Source: a virus
Length of the DNA: 38,675 bases
Direction: 5' to 3' (one strand)
IMG/VR virus record: IMGVR_UViG_3300025131_000141
Span: 1-38,675 of that record
Shown here in pieces: positions 23,016-29,396 of this stretch (position 1 is the stretch's first letter; each line of letters opens with the position of its first letter). The translations under genes and the position numbers were made by a program. The notes under the pieces were generated by a model. It saw nothing but the letters and a program-made list of their open reading frames with translations, ran no database searches and was not told the origin of the DNA.

Positions 23016-24053
23016 ATGTCTGACGAAGCGACGATTATTCCGACAAGTAAGCTCAAGACGGTGTCCGTTGATAGGTGCGTGGCATCACCCACTCTTATGA
23101 GGGAAGTGGACAAAGAGAGTGAGGAATTCATCGGGATCTGTGACAGTATTCGGCAAGAGGGATTTATCTCAGCGGTCACGGTTAGACCGGCAGAACGGGG
23201 GCAGAAAGATTACGACTATTATGTCGTTGATGGTCTTCACAGATTCCTCGCCGCGCAGACAGTTGGTATGACTGACATTCCCGTTGTCATTCGCAACATC
23301 GACGAAGCGGAGGCTTTGAAGGTGATGTTGATGGGCAACATCCACAAGAAGGATGCGAAGCCTTTTGAAGAGGCTAAAATGATTCGGGCAGTATTGGCGA
23401 ATGAGCCAACTATGACGATCACCGACATGGGACAGTCCCTCGGTAAGAACGTTATTTACATCCGTAAGAGGCTCAAGCTCGTTGCCAAAATCACGAATCC
23501 TGAGATTATGAAAGAAGTGGATTCGGGTAAAATCAACCTGAATAACGCTATCGAGCTGTCACGTCTGCCTGCTGCTGATCAGGTTGCCATGTTGGCCGAT
23601 GCCAAGACCATGTCTTCACAGGAATTTACTGCGAATGTTGAATCGCATCTGACTGAGGCTCGTAAGGCCGCCAACAAAGGTGAAAAAGCCGCACCTAAAT
23701 TCGAACCCCATTTGATTCTGCAAACAAGGAAGAAACTCCGTGAGGAGATGGAATCTCTTACAGCAGGTCATGCCCTCTGCGCTGACCTCAAGACCCCTCT
23801 TGAGGGCTACGCTGTCGCCTTGAAGTGGATTCACTCTATGGACCCATTGACCTTGGAAGAAAGACAGGCGAAGTGGGAAGAAAAGCAACTACAAAAGGAG
23901 CAAGACAAACAGCGAAGGACGATGGAAGCATCGTTGAGGAAGACCGAGAAGACGCGGAAGGAGTTGGCAGAAGCGGAAGCATCAGCCCAAACCGCAACTG
24001 ATTGGCTCCAGAAGCACAGTAACGAAATCGCAGCAGCAGCAGTGAACAGTTAA
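23016..24053 (+). CDS. ParB-like nuclease/DNA-binding domain protein 1
   Basis: This 345-residue protein starts at ATG 23016, with AAGGAG eight bases upstream. The N-terminal 110 residues are a ParB/Spo0J-like domain: RQEGFISAVTVRPA, YYVVDGLHRFLAAQTVGMTDIPVVI (the 'vdG.hR..Aa...G...ip..v' core) and MGNIHKKDAKPFEEA. A helix-turn-helix region follows (TITDMGQSLGKNVIYIRKRL). The last 120 residues are a charged coiled coil. The protein may bind the palindromes just upstream of its own gene, which would give autoregulation, partition or origin control; that link is inferred from proximity. Confidence 0.8.
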   Translation: MSDEATIIPTSKLKTVSVDRCVASPTLMREVDKESEEFIGICDSIRQEGFISAVTVRPAERGQKDYDYYVVDGLHRFLAAQTVGMTDIPVVIRNIDEAEALKVMLMGNIHKKDAKPFEEAKMIRAVLANEPTMTITDMGQSLGKNVIYIRKRLKLVAKITNPEIMKEVDSGKINLNNAIELSRLPAADQVAMLADAKTMSSQEFTANVESHLTEARKAANKGEKAAPKFEPHLILQTRKKLREEMESLTAGHALCADLKTPLEGYAVALKWIHSMDPLTLEERQAKWEEKQLQKEQDKQRRTMEASLRKTEKTRKELAEAEASAQTATDWLQKHSNEIAAAAVNS

Positions 24054-24067
24054 GGTAAAATAAGAAA

Positions 24068-24757
24068 ATGGCAAAGAAAGAACTGACAGTAGCGGATAGT
24101 GTTCTGCCGGCGACAGCGGACGAACTGGGTGCCCTCCCAACGGGGATGGTGAAGCAAGAGGAGGCAATCAATCAGTATGAATTGAGTGGGTTCCTCCCTC
24201 GAATGCAGGTTTGTAACGCGACGTCGGATGCATGTAAGGTCCACGGTGTACCCATTGGCAACATGGCAGTCGTACCCTTCGGCTCGAAGTCAGTTGACGT
24301 CGGTACTCAGGTGGATGTTTTTCCAATTGCTTACAGAATGTTTGCATTGGATACACGCCAAGAGAAGGGTATGTCGAGTTCCGACCCTAATCATCAGGTG
24401 TACAAGGACATTCTAGAGGCATTCAGTGCCGGAGCGAAGTTCACGTATCATGGCCCTCAGGTATTGTGTTACATTCCGATTCACGGGTTCGTATCCGTGT
24501 ATTACGGAACGAAATCAATGGCCTATGTCTTTGCTCAGGTCAAGGTACAGATGAATCCGCGTGTTTGGTGTTCCATGGAACCCAAGCTCATCGAAAAGAA
24601 CCGGAATTCCTGGTATGTAATCGAAACGAGAGCTACCGGGGCCGAGTTCGAGCTACCTCCGACGTCTGAGATTCAGAAGGTTCTGGATAAGTTCCTTGTG
24701 GAAGAGACTACGGGCGTTGAGGAGGAAGAGGAGGAAGTGGAAGGCCGCAGTGTCTAA
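24068..24757 (+). CDS. Hypothetical acidic-tailed protein, possible ssDNA-binding protein
   Basis: This 229-residue protein has a mixed beta-rich body with QYELSGFLPRMQVCNATSD, VVPFGSKSVDVGTQVDVFPI, FVSVYYGTKSMAYVF and CSMEPKLIEKNRNSWYVIET. It ends in a strongly acidic tail (EEEEEEVEGRSV). A beta-rich domain with an acidic C-terminus is the layout of phage ssDNA-binding proteins, and it lies between a ParB-like gene and a helicase. No definite family was recognised, so this function is an inference; a structural or regulatory protein is also possible. Confidence 0.4.
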   Translation: MAKKELTVADSVLPATADELGALPTGMVKQEEAINQYELSGFLPRMQVCNATSDACKVHGVPIGNMAVVPFGSKSVDVGTQVDVFPIAYRMFALDTRQEKGMSSSDPNHQVYKDILEAFSAGAKFTYHGPQVLCYIPIHGFVSVYYGTKSMAYVFAQVKVQMNPRVWCSMEPKLIEKNRNSWYVIETRATGAEFELPPTSEIQKVLDKFLVEETTGVEEEEEEVEGRSV

Positions 24758-24766
24758 CTAAACAAC

Positions 24767-24818
24767 GGGCCGCATCGGGTACTCACCTCGCCTGTCTCTA
24801 CACCACCCGATGCGGCCC
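24767..24818 (+). terminator. Long-stem hairpin with 24-nt loop
   Basis: GGGCCGCATCGGGT (24767-24780) and its exact reverse complement (24805-24818) form a 14-bp stem around a 24-nt pyrimidine-rich loop. No T-run follows. It could be a terminator, an mRNA-stabilising structure or a protein-binding RNA element after the 24068 gene. Confidence 0.6.
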
Positions 24819-24834
24819 ACCTCAGGAATTGATC

Positions 24835-25248
24835 ATGGTCCCTATCGCTATCACTATACCCGATCCAGCCGCTATACAAAAAGCTACACAAGAGTTCAAG
24901 GTCGGCATTGATTGTAAAAGCAGAAACCCGAGTGATCTATTGTCAAGCACTGATGACAGTAGATTCGTGCACTTAGTGGTTGTCGAGACGGTAGATCGAA
25001 AAATAGTGATGGAGCTAACTAAGTATGTCGATGTGAAAGTGGCCCATGTGGATGAGTTTGGTTATTATTCATTCATAGGGGGGACGGTTGATAATTGGGA
25101 GCTACTAATAAAGGAATGGTGTACGGATGAATTTGACACTGATGCTGAGCGCCGCTTCGGTACCGATGTATACAGAATACTGAAGTCCCTATCGCTCACT
25201 ACTATTAACGTCAGTACACACGCGGATGGATCATTTATATGCAAGTGA
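24835..25248 (+). CDS. Hypothetical protein
   Basis: This 137-residue protein is started at ATG 24835 (AGGA seven bases upstream); a TTG two codons earlier is possible. It contains beta-alpha elements: FVHLVVVETVDRKIVME, YYSFIGGTVDNWELLIKEW and FGTDVYRILKSLSLTTINV. No family was recognised. It overlaps the helicase gene by 10 bases. Confidence 0.45.
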   Translation: MVPIAITIPDPAAIQKATQEFKVGIDCKSRNPSDLLSSTDDSRFVHLVVVETVDRKIVMELTKYVDVKVAHVDEFGYYSFIGGTVDNWELLIKEWCTDEFDTDAERRFGTDVYRILKSLSLTTINVSTHADGSFICK

Positions 25249-27125
25249 CATTGGCTACAACACACAAGCGTCTCGCAACTATTACTCGAATAAACAACAG
25301 ATTATCATTCGATTTCCGCTATGATCTTGGAATCAAAGATCACATTAAGGCCCAATCAGGGGCTCGCTTTGATTGGACGAGTAACATGTGGAGTTTCGAT
25401 ATTACTCCACATAATATGTTCCAGCTTGCCTACCTTCTACGTTTGAATCCACCAGACCCAAACTCGGAACTACCTCTCGGTTTCAATCCATACGCGCTAT
25501 GGGAGTCCCCTACCTTGGGACTCACTTACGAGCGGCCCCTCTACTCCCATCAAAAAGCCATGGTCGAGCACGGCATAGCGCACCACTATGTCGTTTTCGC
25601 GTGTGAAATGGGTACTGGTAAGACTCTTTCTGCCATCGAAATGATGGAGCGCATTGAGGGTGAATGCTGGTATGTCGGTCCCAAAGCAGGCGTGTATGCC
25701 GTCACACGTGAGTTAAATAAATGGAAGAGTAAGGTGCGCCCACGTATGTTAACATATGAGGGTATGAAGAAGGTACTCAGTCAGTGGGATGGTAGTAAGG
25801 CACCACGAATGCTCATCTTCGATGAGTTTCACAAGATCAAGAATGAGACTGCCCAACGCAGTAAGGCAGCACGTCATCTTGCCGATGCCATCAGACGAGA
25901 ATATGGTCAGGATGGTTTCATAATCGGAATGAGTGGTACGCCGGCACCGAAGTCACCTTTGGATTGGTGGTGGCCTTGTGAAGTGATTGCGCCGGGGTTT
26001 CTACGGGAAGGAACGAAGGGGAAATTCAAGCGTAGGCTGGCGTTTACTGAGAAGAGAGAAGGATTGTATGGTGCCTATGAACATCTGCTATCTTGGCGTG
26101 ACGACGAGGAAAAGTGTGAGGTATGTGGTCAATATTGGGAGGAGGCAATAGAGCATCACGTACCTGAGGTACCTGATTATCACATATTTAAGCATAGTAC
26201 CAATGAGGTAGCTGGGCTGTTTGAGCGGATGAAGGGATTGGTGCTAGTGCAGTTCAAGAAGGACTGTATACAGTTGCCTGAGATGACCTATGAGGTGATT
26301 AAGGCGAAGCCAACAGTCGATATGCTGCGGGCAATGCAGACTATAATCAATACGTCTACACGTGCAATTACAGCACTTAGCCGGTGTAGGCAACTGAGTG
26401 ATGGTTTCCAGTACGTAAAGGAAAAGGAAGGTGATGAGATATGTGCGGCATGTGATGGTAAAGGCAAAGGTATTCATCCTATTGCAACGGATACAGAAGG
26501 CCCCAATACAGACACTGTGTATGAGTTTGAGGAGGGACCATGTGCTGAGTGTAACGGAACAGGAAAACAGCCTATAATCGTCAGGAATGTAAAGGATGTG
26601 ACGTCGCCTAAAGATGAATACTTAATGGGGGAGGTAGAGAAACATGAAGAGATAGGCAGGCTAGTGATCTGGGCCGGCTTCCAAGCCAGTATCGAAAGGA
26701 TTACACAACTATTAGTAGCAAAGGATTGGGCGGTACTTAGGCTCGATGGCCGAGGTTACATTCCATACAATACAGATGCATCAGTCGAGACACTGATGAA
26801 TGAGATGGACTGGTCAACTAACCCAGGAACAATTGAGAAACTATGTATCGTTGCCAATCCACAGGCAGGAGGAACAGCCAATACTTTCACAGCTAGTCCC
26901 ACCGCTATCTACTTCAGCAATACATTCGATGCTGATGCACGGCAACAGAGCGAACCGCGTATCCATAGGATGGGCATGGACCCAAATAGAGGCGCGAGAA
27001 TAGTCGATATATTCTGCCTCCCAACGGATGTTTTAATCTATGATAACATCCACTTGAAGAAGAAACTGCAAGGTATGTCAATGGGGCAACTAAAGGAGCA
27101 ATTGTGGACCAGCAAACAGAAATAG
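25239..27125 (+). CDS. SF2 (SNF2-like) helicase with a DnaJ-type zinc insertion
   Basis: This 628-residue protein shows Walker A FACEMGTGKTLSAIE (about 120-135), DEFH box LIFDEFHKIKNE (about 193), motif III IIGMSGTPAPKS (about 229) and motif VI-like DARQQSEPRIHRMGMDP (about 567-583), so it is an ATP-driven SF2 translocase of the SNF2/SMARCAL1-like kind. The N-terminal 90 residues (FRYDLGIKDHIKAQSGARFDW) resemble the HARP-type domain that often precedes such motors. Between the two motor domains are CEVCGQYWEEAIEHH (about 293) and a DnaJ-like pair, CAACDGKGKG (about 403) and CAECNGTGK (about 435). It probably remodels DNA at replication or recombination intermediates. Confidence 0.85.
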   Translation: MQVTLATTHKRLATITRINNRLSFDFRYDLGIKDHIKAQSGARFDWTSNMWSFDITPHNMFQLAYLLRLNPPDPNSELPLGFNPYALWESPTLGLTYERPLYSHQKAMVEHGIAHHYVVFACEMGTGKTLSAIEMMERIEGECWYVGPKAGVYAVTRELNKWKSKVRPRMLTYEGMKKVLSQWDGSKAPRMLIFDEFHKIKNETAQRSKAARHLADAIRREYGQDGFIIGMSGTPAPKSPLDWWWPCEVIAPGFLREGTKGKFKRRLAFTEKREGLYGAYEHLLSWRDDEEKCEVCGQYWEEAIEHHVPEVPDYHIFKHSTNEVAGLFERMKGLVLVQFKKDCIQLPEMTYEVIKAKPTVDMLRAMQTIINTSTRAITALSRCRQLSDGFQYVKEKEGDEICAACDGKGKGIHPIATDTEGPNTDTVYEFEEGPCAECNGTGKQPIIVRNVKDVTSPKDEYLMGEVEKHEEIGRLVIWAGFQASIERITQLLVAKDWAVLRLDGRGYIPYNTDASVETLMNEMDWSTNPGTIEKLCIVANPQAGGTANTFTASPTAIYFSNTFDADARQQSEPRIHRMGMDPNRGARIVDIFCLPTDVLIYDNIHLKKKLQGMSMGQLKEQLWTSKQK

Positions 27126-28099
27126 TAGAGCAACCTGAGGTCGAGGTCGAGGTCGAGCAAAGAGTAGAGCGTCTTCTTCTCAGAGACATCTGGGTCAATG
27201 AGGAGTTCAATTGTCGGGGGAGAATCATACCGTCTGAGTGCGTAGATTTGGCTAAGGCGATTGAAGCTCAGGGATTGATTCAACCGGTAACGGTCTGTCC
27301 AGTTCCAAGCGATATGGCGAATCCACTTAATAAGAAGTACCTTCTTGTTTGTGGTTATCGACGCGTCCTGGCTATGCACAGGATACTGAAATGGGAACGT
27401 GTGCCCAGTGTAATCTCGACTCGCGTTGACTCCCTCAGTATGGCTATGGCATACAATCTGAGTGAGAACCTGAAGCGAGAGGACTTGGACATTCTTCAGG
27501 AGGCTCTCGCAATTGCGAAGCTCAAAAAGCTCGCTGTGCGTCGGGATGCTATCATGGAACAGATGGGGGTGAGTAATGGTTGGCTCCAGATACGTGAGCA
27601 GCTATTGCAGCTACCTGTTGAAATCTTTCCCTCCATTAAAGCGGAATTCATCAATCAAACAGATATCCGCGAGCTATACACGATGCTCAGGCTAGAGGGA
27701 CGGGATGCCTGCTTGGAGATGGCTGGTGAAATACGGGAGGCTAAGCAAAAGGGCAATACTCGGATCAATAAAAGCAGTATCGAGATGGGGAAAAAGAAGA
27801 AAACGAAGAGGGCGAGAAAGAAGCAAGAGATGGTAGAGATGATACACCACTTGCTGGCTACCATCGGTGAAGAGACAGCTACGTTTGCCTTGGCGTGGGG
27901 CTCCGGTGAGCTGTCAATGGGTGATTTCGATACCAAGATGGTGCAGCATATACAGGCTCAAAACGCTATGTTGGAGAATATGAGAAAATACATCATAGCC
28001 ACAATGGAGGGTATTGCTGTTCCTGATGGTGTAACGGATGCGCTGATACAATGGATTGACGATCAAGAGCGTATCTATATTCAGTATGGGGATCTGTAA
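27104..28099 (+). CDS. ParB-like protein 2
   Basis: This 331-residue protein is started at GTG 27104, with AAGGAG just upstream, overlapping the helicase end by 22 bases. LRDIWVNEEFNCRGRIIP, LAKAIEAQGLIQPVTVCPVP, LLVCGYRRVLAMHRILKWERVPSVI and NLSENLKREDLDILQEA make up a ParB/Spo0J N-terminal domain with an intact 'GyRR..A' box. An HTH-like region (DAIMEQMGVSNGWLQIREQL) and a basic KKKKTKRARKKQ linker precede a helical end. It is the second ParB-like protein within 4 kb and may act on the same or similar sites as the first. Confidence 0.8.
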   Translation: MDQQTEIVEQPEVEVEVEQRVERLLLRDIWVNEEFNCRGRIIPSECVDLAKAIEAQGLIQPVTVCPVPSDMANPLNKKYLLVCGYRRVLAMHRILKWERVPSVISTRVDSLSMAMAYNLSENLKREDLDILQEALAIAKLKKLAVRRDAIMEQMGVSNGWLQIREQLLQLPVEIFPSIKAEFINQTDIRELYTMLRLEGRDACLEMAGEIREAKQKGNTRINKSSIEMGKKKKTKRARKKQEMVEMIHHLLATIGEETATFALAWGSGELSMGDFDTKMVQHIQAQNAMLENMRKYIIATMEGIAVPDGVTDALIQWIDDQERIYIQYGDL

Positions 28100-28428
28100 T
28101 GAAATATCGAAAAAGACCTATTGAGGCATCACAATGGAAGAAGAACGGTGATCATCCTAAGGATGCTTGTGAGTATATTCCTGTTGAAGAGGGTGCTGGT
28201 CTGGCTTTAACAGAGGGTAAAGTAGTTCGCTATTATAGAGACCCCTCACTCAACGGTCAGCTAGAATGCCCTCACTGTGGCCGTAAGTCTCATGATCATG
28301 GTTGGATTGATACACTTGAGGGTGGTCATACAGTATGTCCAGGTGATTGGATAATCACTGGCATCAAAGGCGAATATTACCCTTGTAAGCACAGTATCTT
28401 CATGCTCACATATGAGAGGGTCACATGA
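28099..28428 (+). CDS. Conserved small phage protein with a CxxC motif
   Basis: This 109-residue protein overlaps the previous stop by one base. KYRKRPIEASQWKK at the N-terminus and a C-terminal CPGDWIITGIKGEYYPCKHS with FMLTYERV form a pattern often seen in phage proteins. A metal site may be formed by CPHCGRKSHDH. I do not know a function; it belongs to the replication operon. Confidence 0.55.
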   Translation: MKYRKRPIEASQWKKNGDHPKDACEYIPVEEGAGLALTEGKVVRYYRDPSLNGQLECPHCGRKSHDHGWIDTLEGGHTVCPGDWIITGIKGEYYPCKHSIFMLTYERVT

Positions 28429-28514
28429 GTAGGGTGTGGATCCACACAAGCAACAGGAAGAATAAAAAGAAAAAGCGCAAAGTGGTGAAGGCAAGCAGGA
28501 GGAAGAACAGATGA
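28425..28514 (+). CDS. Tiny highly basic protein
   Basis: This 29-residue protein starts at ATG 28425 (ATGA overlap) and ends at TGA 28512-28514, which overlaps the next ATG. It has about 14 Lys/Arg residues (NRKNKKKKRKVVKASRRKNR), so nucleic-acid or membrane-surface binding is conceivable. The overlap pattern on both sides supports real translation, but such a short frame could also be spurious. Confidence 0.4.
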   Translation: MSRVWIHTSNRKNKKKKRKVVKASRRKNR

Positions 28515-28660
28515 ATAAGTTTGTGGTGGATGAGATCACAGGTGGCGTTGCACTGATCTTCGCCCTTATCGTTTTCGCCTTCATCGCCGGCTTCTATCTA
28601 GGCCACGAGACAGGCGAAGCCAAAGCATTGGCTCAGATCTATTTGGAGACAGAAAAGTGA
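28511..28660 (+). CDS. Small single-pass membrane protein
   Basis: This 49-residue protein starts at ATG 28511. Residues of about 10-31 (GGVALIFALIVFAFIAGFYL) form one membrane segment, followed by an acidic end. It overlaps both neighbours by 4 bases. Confidence 0.5.
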   Translation: MNKFVVDEITGGVALIFALIVFAFIAGFYLGHETGEAKALAQIYLETEK

Positions 28661-28794
28661 TTTTAGTATATCTAGCAGGGATATGTTTAGCTGTTCTCAT
28701 TGTCGGTCGTGAAATCATACATGCTATTGATGGCGTCATATATGAAATATATGAATTGAGGATGCAGATCGAAAGAGAGAGTATGAACAGATGA
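28657..28794 (+). CDS. Small single-pass membrane protein (GTG start)
   Basis: This 45-residue protein has a GTG start at 28657 that shares bases with the previous stop (GTGA). An N-terminal membrane segment (ILVYLAGICLAVLIVG) is followed by an amphipathic helix (EIIHAIDGVIYEIYELRMQI). It overlaps the next ATG by ATGA. Confidence 0.45.
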   Translation: MILVYLAGICLAVLIVGREIIHAIDGVIYEIYELRMQIERESMNR

Positions 28795-28952
28795 AACCAG
28801 ACTTTTATGATAACGTACTGGGGCAGCCAGTTAAGGTTCAAGGTACATTGTTCAGGTGCCCTAAATGTTGGAAGATACACCCTAGTTTGAATAAGGCAGT
28901 CAAATGTCACGGCATGAAGAGTAAGCACATACATAGGAAGGTACTGTCATGA
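28791..28952 (+). CDS. Small zinc-binding protein
   Basis: This 53-residue protein starts at ATG 28791. LFRCPKCWKIHPSL and KAVKCHGMKSKHIH give a CxxC...CH...H set that could bind one zinc ion. It overlaps both neighbours by 4 bases. No family was recognised. Confidence 0.5.
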   Translation: MKPDFYDNVLGQPVKVQGTLFRCPKCWKIHPSLNKAVKCHGMKSKHIHRKVLS

Positions 28953-29191
28953 AATTATGGATACTTGAACCGTGTGTTAACCGTGAGTATGATCCATGGA
29001 AAGCCGGCTATGATACATATGCCGGTCACGTAATCAGAGCAGAGACAGAGCGCAAGGCTCGCGAAATAGCGGCTCGACACCACGGTGACGAGGGTGCTAA
29101 TGCGTGGCTACACTCGACGCTCTCAACGTGCATTGAACTATTACCTGAAGGCCCAGAGGGGACTGTACTATACAGTTACATTGGGTCCTAA
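28949..29191 (+). CDS. Conserved small phage protein
   Basis: This 80-residue protein has a beta-alpha N-terminus, MKLWILEPCVNREYDPWKAG, then GHVIRAETERKAREIAARHH and CIELLPEGPEGTVLYSY. The 'DPW...V.RA.te..AR.iA....' pattern is common in small phage proteins of unknown function. It overlaps the upstream gene by ATGA. Confidence 0.55.
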   Translation: MKLWILEPCVNREYDPWKAGYDTYAGHVIRAETERKAREIAARHHGDEGANAWLHSTLSTCIELLPEGPEGTVLYSYIGS

Positions 29192-29216
29192 AGTCCAATC
29201 AAACTAAAGGTAGATC

Positions 29217-29396
29217 ATGAGCAGTTATGCATACATCAGAGTAAAGCGGGGCAAGGGGTTCGACTCGATTATGTTGGAGGATTTGAGTGAGGGAGAAAGG
29301 ACCAGCCTATTGCAAAGCAAGGGTACTGATGAGTTGATTCGGTGGATTAACATGCTGTGTGATGCACTGAAGGACAATGAAGGGACTGTAGAGTGA
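29217..29396 (+). CDS. Small hypothetical protein before the polymerase
   Basis: This 59-residue protein starts at ATG 29217 and ends at TGA 29394-29396, overlapping the polymerase GTG. Beginning YAYIRVKRGKGFDSIMLEDL, it is mostly helical with an acidic character. No family was recognised. Confidence 0.5.
   Translation: MSSYAYIRVKRGKGFDSIMLEDLSEGERTSLLQSKGTDELIRWINMLCDALKDNEGTVE

Noticed and set aside
27137-27154. (GAGGTC)3 hexanucleotide repeat at the start of ParB-like protein 2
   Set aside because: A six-base unit keeps the reading frame and only changes an EV dipeptide count, so it is not a likely switch.
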